DNA from: Corallococcus llansteffanensis | Lineage (GTDB): Bacteria; Myxococcota; Myxococcia; Myxococcales; Myxococcaceae | Direction of reading: 5' to 3' | DNA: 64,000 bases | NCBI RefSeq assembly: GCF_003612055.1 | Contig: NZ_RAWB01000002.1 | Location: forward strand, 1 to 64,000 | Shown here: piece by piece, positions 19,639-29,094 of the stretch | Layout: each line of letters begins with the position of its first letter | Position numbering within the stretch: the first letter of the stretch is position 1 | The notes under the pieces: generated by a model | What the model saw: only the letters and a program-made list of their open reading frames with translations | Databases searched by the model: none | Told to the model about the DNA's origin: nothing | Translations under genes and position numbers: made by a program

Positions 19639-20361
19639 TCACCCGGCGTCGGCGATGCGAGCCAACCATTCACGCAACAGCGCGCTTTCGCCCTGGCTCA
19701 GGACCGTGAGCCGGTCCAGCGACGCACGCAGGGTGGTGGCCGCTGAGCGGACCTCCGCGTTCGCCGGGGGCGCCGCCTGGCTCGTGACCGCGGCCACCAC
19801 CGCCTCGCGCGCTGCGTCGGACAGCCCGGGGTCGCGCTGCCCTTCGGGCTGGCGCAGCAGCGTGAGCACGGCTCCGTTGCACATCGCCGACACGAGGCCG
19901 AGAGCGCGCTCTTCACTGACCCGCAGCCGGCCCGCGAGCGCGATGTTCCGGATGCGGCGCCGCAGCAGCTCGTTCCCGTTGTTGACCACGGAGGACTCCG
20001 TCGGGGGTGCCAGTTCGCTGCACATGAGCGCGAACAGCCCGGGATGGCTGAGGCCGAACGCGACGTGCATGTCCCAGCCGATCCGCAGCTCCTGAATCGG
20101 GTCGGGGTGCGGCTTGCGCGCGGCCTTCTTCGCCACGTAGCTCGTCAGCGCGTGCTCGACGACGGCCGACAGGAGGCCGCGCTTGTCGCCGAAGAGCCGG
20201 TAGATCGTCGGCGCCTGCACGCCGGCGGCGGCGGCGACGGCCCGTGTGGTCGCGGCATCAGGCCCCCCAGAGGCGATGAGCTCCGCGGCGGCCGCGATGA
20301 TGCGCGCGCGAGTGTTGGGACCCTCGGCGTCTTCGGCGGTGGGCTTCTCTCGGTCCGGCAT
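19639..20361 (-). CDS. TetR-family transcriptional regulator (240 aa)
   Basis: N-terminal TetR DNA-binding domain (about residues 17-63): TRARIIAAAAELIASGG, then ATTRAVAAAAGVQAPTIYRLFGDKRGLLSAV, the standard HTH. The C-terminal helical domain would bind the inducer. Divergent from the NAD(P)-binding oxidoreductase at 20485. The shared 123-base intergenic region carries two imperfect 15-bp palindromes, so it probably represses that gene and itself, the usual arrangement for this pair. Confidence 0.9.
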   Translation of the reverse strand: MPDREKPTAEDAEGPNTRARIIAAAAELIASGGPDAATTRAVAAAAGVQAPTIYRLFGDKRGLLSAVVEHALTSYVAKKAARKPHPDPIQELRIGWDMHVAFGLSHPGLFALMCSELAPPTESSVVNNGNELLRRRIRNIALAGRLRVSEERALGLVSAMCNGAVLTLLRQPEGQRDPGLSDAAREAVVAAVTSQAAPPANAEVRSAATTLRASLDRLTVLSQGESALLREWLARIADAG

Positions 20362-20408
20362 GGGAGCGACTTAGCACGCGGATGGCGGAACGCCGGTAAC
20401 GAGGCCTT

Positions 20409-20447
20409 GATAACGGCGCTATCGGTCGCTATGTTATCGCCGGTATC
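20409..20447. promoter_or_regulatory. Putative TetR operator: two palindromic sites
   Basis: GATAACGGCGCTATC (20409-20423) is a near-perfect palindrome around its central base. GTTATCGCCGGTATC (20433-20447) is a weaker one sharing the TATCG/CGGTA core. Their centres are 24 bases apart, between the divergent TetR and oxidoreductase starts, and the second ends 37 bases before the oxidoreductase ATG. Assignment to TetR is inferred from position and symmetry. Confidence 0.55.
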
Positions 20448-20484
20448 TTCGCGGCGTTTCCGTCGATATCCCAAGGAGCATCCA

Positions 20485-21357
20485 ATGATTGTCGTGACTG
20501 GAGCGACGGGGCAGCTTGGCCGTCTCATCGTGGAGAAGCTCATCACCCGCGTCCCGGTGGACCGGGTCGGCATCAGCGTCCGGGACACCCGGAAGGCCCA
20601 GGATCTGGCGGCCCGCGGCGTCCGGGTGCGGGAAGGAGATTTCGCGGAACCGAAGGGCCTCGTGCATGCCTTCGAGGGCGCTTCCCAGGTCCTGATCGTC
20701 TCCTCGAACGCGGCCGCGTATGGCGGCGACCCGCTCGCCCAACATCGCTCCGCCATCGAGGCCGCACGGTCCGCCGGTGCGCGGCGCATCGTCTACACGA
20801 GCCACATGGGCGTGAGCCGTATGTCGGCGTTTCCTCCGATGCTCGACCACGCGGAGACGGAGCGGATGCTGGGCGAGTCCGGTCTGGCGTGGACCGCGCT
20901 TCGCAACGGCTTCTATGCGTCGAGTGCGATGTTCCTGCTGGAGAAGGGCCTGCAGACGGGCGTCTTCGAGGCGCCGGCGGATGGAAAGGTCTCCTGGACC
21001 ACGCACGCCGACCTCGCGGAGGCGGCCGCGGTGATCCTGGCGAACGAGGGGCAATACGACGGGCCGACGCCACCGCTCACGGCGTCGGAGGCGCTCGACT
21101 TCGGAGAGCTGTGCGACCTCGCCTCAAGCGTCCTCGGACGGCCGCTCCGCCGAAGCACCGTGTCAGAGGACGAGATGGGGGCGAAGCTCGCGGCGAACAA
21201 CATGCCCCCGCGCGCGGTCGCCCTGTCGCTCGGCCTCTATCGCGCAAGCCATCACGGCGAGTTCGCGACCGTCGATCCCACGCTGCGGAAGTTGCTCGGG
21301 CGTGCGCCGACGAGCATGCGCGAGGTGATTGCCCAGAAACCGGGCCGGCCCGCTTAG
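20485..21357 (+). CDS. NmrA-type NAD(P)-binding oxidoreductase (290 aa)
   Basis: Atypical short-chain dehydrogenase fold of the NmrA/quinone-oxidoreductase-2 type. The nucleotide-binding motif VTGATGQLG starts at residue 4. RIVYTSHMGVSRM occupies the position of the active-site region, but the classical YxxxK is absent, as usual in this group. The start ATG is preceded by AAGGAG. It probably reduces a quinone-like or electrophilic compound, or senses redox state. Regulation by the divergent TetR is likely. A second TetR/NmrA pair lies at 54-55.7 kb. Confidence 0.87.
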   Translation: MIVVTGATGQLGRLIVEKLITRVPVDRVGISVRDTRKAQDLAARGVRVREGDFAEPKGLVHAFEGASQVLIVSSNAAAYGGDPLAQHRSAIEAARSAGARRIVYTSHMGVSRMSAFPPMLDHAETERMLGESGLAWTALRNGFYASSAMFLLEKGLQTGVFEAPADGKVSWTTHADLAEAAAVILANEGQYDGPTPPLTASEALDFGELCDLASSVLGRPLRRSTVSEDEMGAKLAANNMPPRAVALSLGLYRASHHGEFATVDPTLRKLLGRAPTSMREVIAQKPGRPA

Positions 21358-21450
21358 CTTGGAAGGGAGACCGTACTCCTGCTTGTTGCGGGGCATCACC
21401 TGTCCTCCAGTCTGGAGCATCGGGGCTTGAGCGAAAGGCGCGCGCTGGAC

Positions 21451-21533
21451 TCATTGCCGGACGTCCAGCTCCACGAAGACAGGCGGGTGGTCGGAGAAGA
21501 ACTGGCCGCCGCCGGGGATGGCGAGAAGCCGCC
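21451..21533 (-). pseudogene. C-terminal remnant of an endonuclease/exonuclease/phosphatase-fold protein
   Basis: About 27 codons on the minus strand end FFSDHPPVFVELDVRQ then stop. SDHPPV-VEL is the closing strand of the DNase I-like fold, with the conserved Asp-His. Upstream of 21533 the frame is antisense to the methyltransferase 3' end and loses meaning, so only the tail survives. No start signal. Confidence 0.5.
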
Positions 21534-22109
21534 TTATCCAGTCTTGCGAGACAGGAAGTAGACGTTCTCGCCTGGGTCCTTGTGCGTCGCTTCCAGCGTG
21601 AGCCCATGCGCGCGCAGCAGGTCGCGGTACCCGTCGACGCTGTACGAGTGATAACGGAACGGGACGCCATTCATCGGCTCGCCGTCGATGGAGCCGTGAG
21701 CGTCGCCTGAGGTGAAGAGGAATGCGGCGCCAGGTTTCAATGCCCTCGCGATATTGGCGATCGCCTGTTCCTGCTCGTCGTGGCGCAGGTGGAACAAGAC
21801 CCCCCACGCGATCGCGGCGTCGAACGCCCGCTCCTGAAGCTCACACGACTGGATGGGCGCACAGCTCACCGGCACGAGGGGGAAGTTCGCTTGAAATCGC
21901 GCCAACAGTTCGCGGGAGCTATCCACGCCCATCACGTGGCAGCCGTACTCCAGCAGCACCCGCGTCAGCGGCAGTCCCGTGCCGCAGCCGACGTCCAGCA
22001 CCGAGGCGCCGGCCGGAAGTGAGGCCGCGAGCGCAGTCACTTCCGGGACGCCCATGTGGCCTGCACGCCGGGCTGCATACCAGTCCGCGATCAAATCGTA
22101 CTCGTGCAC
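21534..22109 (-). CDS. Class I SAM-dependent methyltransferase (191 aa)
   Basis: Small Rossmann-fold methyltransferase. Motif I is VLDVGCGTGLPLTRVL (about residues 38-53), motif II ends in GVDSSRELL, and motif IV region AFDAAIAWGVLFHLRHDEQEQAI places the substrate-facing residues. The first residues MHEYDLIADWYAARR match the YDxxAxxYxxRR entry helix of methyltransferase domain 25/11 proteins. The substrate is not predictable. The 3' end abuts a gene remnant, so its original downstream neighbour is gone. Confidence 0.85.
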   Translation of the reverse strand: MHEYDLIADWYAARRAGHMGVPEVTALAASLPAGASVLDVGCGTGLPLTRVLLEYGCHVMGVDSSRELLARFQANFPLVPVSCAPIQSCELQERAFDAAIAWGVLFHLRHDEQEQAIANIARALKPGAAFLFTSGDAHGSIDGEPMNGVPFRYHSYSVDGYRDLLRAHGLTLEATHKDPGENVYFLSRKTG

Positions 22110-22638
22110 TTGTCAGCCTCCTCCAGAGAGTCGTCCACGCACCGAGCGCGCTTGAAACCATCGGCCAGGAGCTCGATGTCAGGCCCCAGCCATCCCCAGC
22201 TTGAGGGGGGCCCCGCTCGGCATTGTTACCTACTCGTCCTGCTTCTTCGACTGAATCACTGTGTCGATGCGCTTGCGCGGTGGGGTCGCGTTGCCACCAT
22301 GACCGGCGGTTGTCGTCCAGGTGGGCGTCGTCAGCCTGGATGCGGATGGGCTGGTCACGATCGTTCGGCGGAGCCCAGGCGCCAAGCCCGAGGGCGAGCC
22401 GCATCCCCGTTCATCCCCGGCGTGTGCACCGGTGTGATTCACCACACCTGAGAGCCGGCCCACGCGCCGGACAGGCTGTCCGGGGCCACTGCCGGTGGCA
22501 CCGTTCGTGGGCACGGCCCCCCGGAACAGGGGGACTGTCCCCCCCAGGGGCTCCGCCGCTCCCGGCGCGAGGTGCGCGTCTTCGCTGCGACGGAGCACGC
22601 GCCTCGCGGTTGGTCTCGCGATTGCTCTGCTGGTCGTG
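22110..22638. other. Long intergenic region between divergent genes
   Basis: About 530 bases between the methyltransferase start and the chosen start of the lyase-like lipoprotein. Several frames are open because of high GC, but none shows consistent third-position bias or a recognisable protein. It should contain both promoters. The last 140 bases could be coding if the lyase-like gene starts upstream, in which case the protein would lack a clean lipoprotein signal. Confidence 0.35.
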
Positions 22639-25587
22639 ATGAGACTTCTCACTCGCAGAGAAAACCGGCTGGTTCCGGCACTCGCAACCGTGTTGCTGTT
22701 CGCCTGCACCGACAACGCCCCCCCTCCGTCCCCTGGAACGCCTGAAGAGCCTCCATCCGAGGCCACGTCCTTCCAGCTGACGCTCACCCGCACCGGCGCC
22801 GGCACGATCTCTTCCAGTCCCGCGGGCGTGTCGTGCGGCACCACCTGCGCGGCCTCGTTCCCAGGTGGTACCTCCGTCACCCTGACCGCTGAGCCTGCGG
22901 CGGGCTATCGCTTCGGCGGCTGGAGCGGAGCTGGCTGTTCCGGCACGGCCGCCTGCACCACCCCCCTCACCGCGGATACCGCCGTGCAGGCAACCTTCAC
23001 CCCGGTGGCCGACGCCGCGACCCAGTACATCCCCCTGAGCCTTGCCGCGGGTCCTGCCGCCGACAAGGTCCCGCTGCGCACGGGAGTGCCCCTGCCGAAG
23101 GGGGCGCTGTCCGACCTCGCCGCGCTTCGGCTGGAGACCGCCGATGGCAGCCAGGAAGTCCCCGCCCAGTTCGACGCCATCTCGCGCTGGCCGGATGGCT
23201 CCATCAAGGTGGCCCTGCTGCACGTGGTGAGCGACCTGGGCGCCGCCCGGTCCTACCGGGTGGCCTACGGCGCTGGCGTGGTTCGCGCCGCGCTGCCGCG
23301 CAACGTGGCCATCGCAGGCACCCCGGCGACCGAGCTCACCGTCGATACCGGCCTCGTGAAGTTCACCGTCAGCAACAAGGGCGTCATCACCCGGCTCTGG
23401 CGGGACTCCAACGGCAACGGCACGTTCGAAGCGGGCGAGCAGCTCATCGACGCCGGTGACCTCTTCATGGTCAACGCCTACGACAACCTCGAGTACACCG
23501 CCTCCGCGGCGACCGACGCGGTCGTCACCGTGGAGGAAAGCGGGCCGATGCGAGCGGTCATCAAGGCCCAGGGGTCGCTCACCCACGGCAGCGGCGCGAA
23601 GCTCATCAAGTACGTGGTCCGCTACTACGCGCACCAGGGCTCCGACAAGGTCGACCTGGACGTCTCCGTCATCGACGACCGCCTCGAGGCCAACGTCGAG
23701 ACCACGCCCACGTCGTTTGCCATTGCCGCCAGGGCCCTGGGGCTGCGCTGGCACTACCTGTCCGACGGCGCGGCCGACTACCGCTTCGGGGGCGAAAGTG
23801 GCACGGCATACGGCGCCAGGGTGTCCGGCGAGCACTCCCTGCTGCAGAGGGGCCAGTTCCGCTTCGAGGACGGCGTCGACCTGGGCCACGCCTTCAGCTA
23901 CAGCGGCGTGGGCACCGGGGCCCGGGCTCCGGGCTGGGTGGCACTGGACTCCGGCAGCCGTCACCTGGCCCTGATGGTCAGGGACTTCTGGCAGCAGTTC
24001 CCGGGCGAGCTGAGCGTCAACGGCAACACCCTGACGGCGTCCTTGTTCCCGGCGCGTGGCGGCAGTGCGGAGACCACGCAGCCGGTGTTGTCGGGCAACA
24101 GCTATCGCCGCGCGGAGAGCATGTACTTCGCGCGTCCAGGTGGCGCCAAGACCTACCAATTGCGCCTGGCCTCCGGCAGCGGCACGCCGACCACCCCTGC
24201 CCTCCATGCGCTCAACGCCAGCTATCAGCGCCACCGCCTGGAGCTGACGGCCACTCCGGCCTGGTATGTCTCATCCGGTGTCTTCGGCGACTTGAATGTC
24301 GGCACTCCGACCGGGGCCAACCGGGGCTACGACGCCTCCTTGATGCAGGACATCTACGTGAGGAGCATCGAGCAGACCGATGGCAACGCCACCATGTTCG
24401 GCTGGCGCGACTACGGCGACCGGCTGCGAGCGGGCTGGGCGCTGGTGATCAACGACGTGGAAGTGCCCAGCTTCTACAATGACACCCATGTCGGTTCGAA
24501 CAACTTCTTCACGCAGTTCCTGCGCAGCGGGGACCCGCGCTGGTTCGAGCTGGCTGACATCAGCACCCGTCACTTCATGGACCTCGACGTGTCCCATGGC
24601 CCTCGCGCCGGCTACTGGAACACGGGCGGGATGCCGCAGCCGGCGGGCGAGGTGCATGCCATCAACCATGAGAACGTGGACCACCAGGTCCGCAACCTGC
24701 ACTGGGGCCACGCGCATGTGAGCGGCCTGAGCAACAGCTACCTGCTCACCGGCGACAAGCGCGCGCTCGACGTGCTCACGGAGATCGCCAACTGGTGGAA
24801 GTTCATGTCGCCCCACTCCTTCAAGCGCCCGTTCAAGGCGGCGGACATGTATCGCGAGGCCGAGCGCGACTTTTCCTGGCCGCTCTATGTGATGAATGAA
24901 TACGTGCGGGTGACCGGTGATGCGGCGTACCACAAGGACGTCGCGGGCGGGCTGGTCAACTACCTCATCCAATGGTTCAGGACCCCGCTCAATCACGTGG
25001 GCTTCAACCCGGCCACGGGGAGCATCTCCAACACCGTCCTCGGGGTGAACGATGCCAGCCAGGGGACGGGCTACTGGACCATGACGAAGATGGACAACAA
25101 CGCCGGGTACAATGCCACCGGGACCAACCCCTGGATGGCGGGCGCGCTCCTGGGGAACCTCATCAAGTTCCACGAAGCCGACCGCCTGTTCGCCGCCGCG
25201 GGCAAGGCGTCGGGGGTGAGCCAGTCCGAGCTCATCGACATGTTGCTGCAGGGCATGAACTACGTGGTCAAGTATGGCTACGACAGCAGCAAGCAGTACT
25301 TCGTGTACTCGGAGGTGACCCGCGGCTACAGCGGCGGTGACAATCACATCATCTATGCGCTGGGCTACCTGGACCGCCTCTACAAGCAGGAGCTCGCGGC
25401 GGGCCGCGTGGCCCACCCGGAGTGGTATGACACCCGCGGCACATGGGGCACCATTGCCGCCCGCCGCTACGACGAGCTGCAGGGCATGACGGTCGGGGGG
25501 AGCAGCCAGTCGTATGGCTTCTATGGCTACGAGATTGTCTTCCCGGCCGACTTCTTCAGCGTGATGAAGGACACGCTGGGCCGGTAG
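22639..25587 (+). CDS. Exo-rhamnogalacturonan lyase-like lipoprotein (982 aa)
   Basis: Large exported protein. I place the start at MRLLTRRENRL, which gives a lipoprotein signal with lipobox LFAC; upstream frame-open sequence back to 22495 lacks a signal. Residues about 35-110 are a bacterial repeat module (GTISSSPAGVSCGTTC, GYRFGGWSGAGC). From about 125 (IPLSLAAGPAADKVPLRTG) to the end the sequence follows the PcRGLX/YetA-like family: an N-terminal beta-sandwich with VPLRTGVPLPKG, then a long helical barrel containing HENVDHQVRNLHWGHAHVSG and GYWNTGGMPQPAGEVHAINH, which carry the likely catalytic His/Tyr residues. Such enzymes attack plant or microbial polysaccharide. Family recognised by pattern only. 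Confidence 0.65.
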   Translation: MRLLTRRENRLVPALATVLLFACTDNAPPPSPGTPEEPPSEATSFQLTLTRTGAGTISSSPAGVSCGTTCAASFPGGTSVTLTAEPAAGYRFGGWSGAGCSGTAACTTPLTADTAVQATFTPVADAATQYIPLSLAAGPAADKVPLRTGVPLPKGALSDLAALRLETADGSQEVPAQFDAISRWPDGSIKVALLHVVSDLGAARSYRVAYGAGVVRAALPRNVAIAGTPATELTVDTGLVKFTVSNKGVITRLWRDSNGNGTFEAGEQLIDAGDLFMVNAYDNLEYTASAATDAVVTVEESGPMRAVIKAQGSLTHGSGAKLIKYVVRYYAHQGSDKVDLDVSVIDDRLEANVETTPTSFAIAARALGLRWHYLSDGAADYRFGGESGTAYGARVSGEHSLLQRGQFRFEDGVDLGHAFSYSGVGTGARAPGWVALDSGSRHLALMVRDFWQQFPGELSVNGNTLTASLFPARGGSAETTQPVLSGNSYRRAESMYFARPGGAKTYQLRLASGSGTPTTPALHALNASYQRHRLELTATPAWYVSSGVFGDLNVGTPTGANRGYDASLMQDIYVRSIEQTDGNATMFGWRDYGDRLRAGWALVINDVEVPSFYNDTHVGSNNFFTQFLRSGDPRWFELADISTRHFMDLDVSHGPRAGYWNTGGMPQPAGEVHAINHENVDHQVRNLHWGHAHVSGLSNSYLLTGDKRALDVLTEIANWWKFMSPHSFKRPFKAADMYREAERDFSWPLYVMNEYVRVTGDAAYHKDVAGGLVNYLIQWFRTPLNHVGFNPATGSISNTVLGVNDASQGTGYWTMTKMDNNAGYNATGTNPWMAGALLGNLIKFHEADRLFAAAGKASGVSQSELIDMLLQGMNYVVKYGYDSSKQYFVYSEVTRGYSGGDNHIIYALGYLDRLYKQELAAGRVAHPEWYDTRGTWGTIAARRYDELQGMTVGGSSQSYGFYGYEIVFPADFFSVMKDTLGR

Positions 25588-25599
25588 GCCGGAGCGGGT

Positions 25600-25626
25600 G
25601 GGGCCGGGAAGCGGGAGCCCGGCCCC
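25600..25626 (+). terminator. Hairpin terminator after the lyase-like gene
   Basis: Perfect 9-bp stem GGGGCCGGG / CCCGGCCCC with a 9-base loop, starting 13 bases after the stop. There is no U-tract, as is common for GC-rich myxobacterial hairpins. Confidence 0.55.
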
Positions 25627-25757
25627 GGCTCAGGTGGGCACTTCGTCCAGCTCCGGGGTCACGCGGCAATCGCGCTGAGCGCCACATCAATGCTTGCCTG
25701 AATCAAGCGAAAGGCGGACAAGTCAATATTACAGCCTTTCCAGGATAACTGGTCGAC

Positions 25758-25785
25758 TCAACGAATTGAGGCTCCAATTCATTGA
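25758..25785. promoter_or_regulatory. AT-rich inverted repeat upstream of the metalloprotease
   Basis: TCAACGAATTG (25758-25768), six-base spacer, CAATTCATTGA (25775-25785): an 11-bp inverted repeat with one mismatch, in an unusually AT-rich stretch (25690-25790) 72 bases upstream of the metalloprotease start. It could be an operator or part of a promoter; no cognate regulator is adjacent. Confidence 0.45.
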
Positions 25786-25857
25786 ATCGAGGCTGTCGTG
25801 CCGCCGCACATGGTGGGCGGTGGCGCACGGGCACCGTGAGCTGCCAGCGTGGGGAAC

Positions 25858-27711
25858 ATGAAAAAGACATTCGTGATGGCCGCCGTGATGGGCGCGGGGT
25901 TGGTAACAGGATGTGGTGGCGCGGCGGAGCCGTCTCCAGAGCCCCGGGGGCCCGTCGCCACCACCGGCCAGGCGCTCCTCTCCCCGGAGCTCGAGGCGTC
26001 GCTCTCGTGCGTGCAGGGATACGTCAACGCGGGGACCTGTGACTGGGCGCACTGGAGCGAGCTCTGGGAAACGTGCCAGACCTACGAGCACCCGGAGCTC
26101 GAAGACGGTCTCTTCCTCGATGAGGTACAGGCAGGACGCTGCACATCCACCCACTGGCCCACGTTGCGCGCTCAGCTCATCGCGTCCCATACGCCGCGCG
26201 TCCGCGTGCGTGTGGGCTGCGACGGCGACTCCACGGTGATGCAGGAAGCCGAGCTTGACGGCTGCTACACGCTCGGTGGCGCGGATGCCTCCTACGTCGA
26301 CGTTCCGTTTGGCAAGACCGTGACGCTCCACGCTGCCGCGAGCTGCAACGGCGAATCGACTGTCGTCCAAGCCAACACGAACCTCTGCGAGACCTCATTC
26401 CCGAGCGGCGCGGGCGCGAACGACAACGTGCGGTCGTTCCGGATTCAGTCCGACGACGAGGAGACGTCGCCAGCCAGCTACGTCTGTGCCGCCAATGAGC
26501 CGACTTGCGTCAGGAATTTCAACAGCAAGCTGGGCGCGATCAACACGACGCACACGGCCAAGGTCGTCCGCGTCGTCCTCGAGGGCCGCGAAACACCCTC
26601 GATCGCGACAGCCCGGGGCCGCATCCAGGATATGTATGACTTCTTCGCCGTGGCGTCGCACGGCCAGGTTCACCTGAAGTTCCTCAACACGGATCAGACC
26701 GTGAGGGTGACGAGCGGCGATTGCGCGACGGCGACGGACAAGGCCATCCAGGGCAGCACCTCGAACGCGTTCCTGAACGTGTACCTCATGCCCCTGGGGA
26801 TGTGCTCCTCCTCGAACGCCAATGCGCACCGCATCTTCCTCAATGACGGCCTGATGCGGACCTACTACCACGAGACCGGACACATCCTCGGCCTCGCGCA
26901 TGGTAACCGGCTCGATGCCACGGGCGCTGTCGACGCCTACGGCGACGCGAGCACGAACATGGGCAGGTTTCCGTCGGACAACTACAACCTCCCGCAGCTC
27001 CACTGGCTGGGTTGGACGAAGAAGGCGGACCTGGTCAAGGTCAACCCGGCGATCGAAGCCGGTGGCTCGATTGACGTCACGCTCCGGCCGGTGGACAACA
27101 ACGCCGACAACGTCAGCCCCCTGCCGTTGGGCGCCGTCTGGGAGAGCCCCGACTCCGACATGCGGCTGTTCGTCGCCGTGCCGAAGTCACGCGTCAACAG
27201 CGTGAACCAGATCGGCGGCGGCAGTGTATTCGTGTACAGCGCACCCAAGTGCGCGGGATGCACGGGCATGGTGATGGGCACGATGCAGGTCGGGCGGTTT
27301 GGCCCGAAGGCGATCGTCGGCAACATCGCGAGCGACCTGCTCATCACGCCGGTGCACTACGAGAGCCATCAAATCCTGGTGAATGGGACCAGCACCGAGG
27401 TGTTCACCGCCATCACACTGCGCATCAAGCGGTCGGCTCCGACGGTGCTGACTCCGGCGGCTGGCTCGGTGACGAGCGACACCACGCCCACCTACAGCGG
27501 AAGGACGGAGGCCGGCTTCTCCGTCGCGATCATCGTGGATGGCGTCAAGGTGGGCACCACCAAGGCCACCGCCGAGGGCACCTGGAGCTTCACTCCCACC
27601 AAGGCGCTGGCGCTGGGAGCGCACACGGTGAAGGCCTGGGCGACGGATGCGGCGGGCAATAACAGCCCCAGCTTCGCCCCCCAGGCCTTCACCGTGGCCA
27701 CCTCCGGCTGA
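25858..27711 (+). CDS. Metzincin metalloprotease lipoprotein, M11/gametolysin-like (617 aa)
   Basis: Zinc protease with HETGHILGLAHG (His338, Glu339, His342, His348). A downstream STNMGRFPSDNYN supplies the Met-turn region. This fits the gametolysin/M11 branch of metzincins. The start MKKTFVMAA opens a lipoprotein signal with VTGC; a GTG three codons upstream is possible. Residues 45-210 are a Cys-rich prodomain (repeated CDGDSTVMQEAELDGC, CNGESTVVQANTNLC). The last 90 residues form a Big-type Ig domain (SDTTPTYSGRTEAGFSVAI). Probably a surface protease for prey or matrix. Confidence 0.83.
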   Translation: MKKTFVMAAVMGAGLVTGCGGAAEPSPEPRGPVATTGQALLSPELEASLSCVQGYVNAGTCDWAHWSELWETCQTYEHPELEDGLFLDEVQAGRCTSTHWPTLRAQLIASHTPRVRVRVGCDGDSTVMQEAELDGCYTLGGADASYVDVPFGKTVTLHAAASCNGESTVVQANTNLCETSFPSGAGANDNVRSFRIQSDDEETSPASYVCAANEPTCVRNFNSKLGAINTTHTAKVVRVVLEGRETPSIATARGRIQDMYDFFAVASHGQVHLKFLNTDQTVRVTSGDCATATDKAIQGSTSNAFLNVYLMPLGMCSSSNANAHRIFLNDGLMRTYYHETGHILGLAHGNRLDATGAVDAYGDASTNMGRFPSDNYNLPQLHWLGWTKKADLVKVNPAIEAGGSIDVTLRPVDNNADNVSPLPLGAVWESPDSDMRLFVAVPKSRVNSVNQIGGGSVFVYSAPKCAGCTGMVMGTMQVGRFGPKAIVGNIASDLLITPVHYESHQILVNGTSTEVFTAITLRIKRSAPTVLTPAAGSVTSDTTPTYSGRTEAGFSVAIIVDGVKVGTTKATAEGTWSFTPTKALALGAHTVKAWATDAAGNNSPSFAPQAFTVATSG

Positions 27712-27869
27712 AAGACTCCCGCAGGGCTCCATCCTGGCCAGGACGCCATGACCTGCAGACACTCCTTCCATGCTGGCCGCTACGCAGCGGCTGCTGGACG
27801 AGGCGGTTGAAGCTGACCCGTTATCGCGGGGCAGCTTCAACCTCAGTTTTCCCGGCTAGAAACCAGGTA

Positions 27870-28370
27870 TGCGAGGTGAAGCGCCGCATCCGTGGTGTCG
27901 GCTCATTCCCGGACCTCGCCGTGGAGGCCACGAGCATCACGGGCGCCACCGTCACCTACGCCGCCGCGACGGCTTCCGACGCCGTGTCGGACGTCACGGT
28001 GGGCTATGGCCGCACGTCGGGTTCGCACTGAGGCCACCGGCGCCCAGGGCGCGGACGTGGCCCATGCCCCGGCCACCGCGACCGGACGCGGGCCACTCTC
28101 CGTGACGTACAGCCGGGAGCCGGGGCCAGGACTCCCGCTGCCCACCGCCACGGACGCGGGCACCGCCGCGCCCCGGGTGACGTCGAGCCACGTCAGCGGA
28201 GCCCTCTTCCCGCTGGGCGCCACGGAGGTAGCCGTCGCCGCGACGGACGACATGGGCAATGCCTCCAGCTGTGCCTTCACCGTCTCGGTGAGGGACCGCA
28301 CGCCGCCGGAGCCCCCGCCGCGTTCTTCCCGGCAGGGGCTCCACGGGGCGCGGGCAGCTCACCGCCGGAC
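27870..28370 (+). pseudogene. Degraded HYR-domain protein fragment
   Basis: Two hyalin-repeat-like pieces occur in different frames. The first (to the stop at 28029) reads DLAVEATSITGATVTY-AATASDAVSDVTVGY. The second, about 28090-28310, has PLSVTYSREPG, FPLGATEVAVAATDDMGNA and CAFTVSVRDRTPPE, the standard HYR closing strand. A frameshift near 28018-28030 separates them, and neither end has a start or signal. This is the wreck of an adhesion-type lipoprotein, between the metalloprotease and the DHFR-like gene. Confidence 0.65.
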
Positions 28371-28390
28371 GAGAAAGGCGTGGGGTTGGA

Positions 28391-28987
28391 CTACGCCTTG
28401 CGTACCGGGTAGCGCAGGTGTGTAACGCCGACGCCCGGGATCACCGTCGGGTTGCCAAGGACGGCGGGCATGCCGGCGAGGTGGTCAAAGAGCCGAACTC
28501 CGGAGCCAAGAAGAACCGCCGCGATGTCGACGTGGATTTCGTCGAGGAGGCCAGCATTCAGGCACTGCTGGATGGTGTCAGCGCCGTGGACCCCAACGGA
28601 CTTCCCAGCGGCGGCGGCTTTGGCCTGGTTCACGGCGCTTTCGATGCCGTCTGTCACGAAGTGGACCGTCGAGTTGGGCCGCGGCCATCCGGCGGGGATG
28701 TGGTGGGTCAGGACGAATGCGGGTCCCCAAGCGTGATTTCCGCCCCAGCCTTGGGCGACGTCGAAAGTGCGTCGACCGGTGAGCATGGCACCCAGTCCGG
28801 ACGTGAGCTCGCGAAGGTGCTCGGCGCTCGGCCCGGACACCTTGAACGTCATAGGGTCCGACCCTCCGGTGTGGAATTCGACGTCCCCCGAGGTGAAGTA
28901 CCAGTCGAACACTTCGGCCACGCCATCGTTGCGGTCGGCGACGTAGCCGTCGAGCGACATGGACATGATTGCGACAACCTTCGACAT
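28391..28987 (-). CDS. Dihydrofolate reductase/RibD C-terminal-like reductase (198 aa)
   Basis: Single-domain member of the DHFR superfamily (RibD C-terminal type). The N-terminus VVAIMSMSLDGYVAD is the family signature strand and loop. LGAMLTGRRTFDVAQGW and the FVLTHHIPAGWPRPN region follow, and VHGADTIQQCLNAGLLDEIHVDIAAVLLGSGVRLF is the conserved NADPH-binding C-terminal half. Length (about 190) is typical. GAAAGGAAC precedes the ATG. Such stand-alone proteins are rarely true folate enzymes; the substrate is unknown. Confidence 0.87.
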   Translation of the reverse strand: MSKVVAIMSMSLDGYVADRNDGVAEVFDWYFTSGDVEFHTGGSDPMTFKVSGPSAEHLRELTSGLGAMLTGRRTFDVAQGWGGNHAWGPAFVLTHHIPAGWPRPNSTVHFVTDGIESAVNQAKAAAAGKSVGVHGADTIQQCLNAGLLDEIHVDIAAVLLGSGVRLFDHLAGMPAVLGNPTVIPGVGVTHLRYPVRKA

Positions 28988-29094
28988 GGCGATGTTCCTT
29001 TCGAGGGGTGGAGACGGCCTTCAGGGGAGCGCATGAGCATGCTGCCTCATGGAGCACGGCGGGCGCCTTGACGGTCCCCGCTGTCAGGCGGAGC

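Noticed and set aside
17770..19746. 658-codon open frame on the plus strand
   Set aside because: Antisense to the kelch lipoprotein; low-complexity Arg/Gly/His translation.
22411..24234. 607-codon open frame on the minus strand
   Set aside because: Antisense to the rhamnogalacturonan-lyase-like gene.
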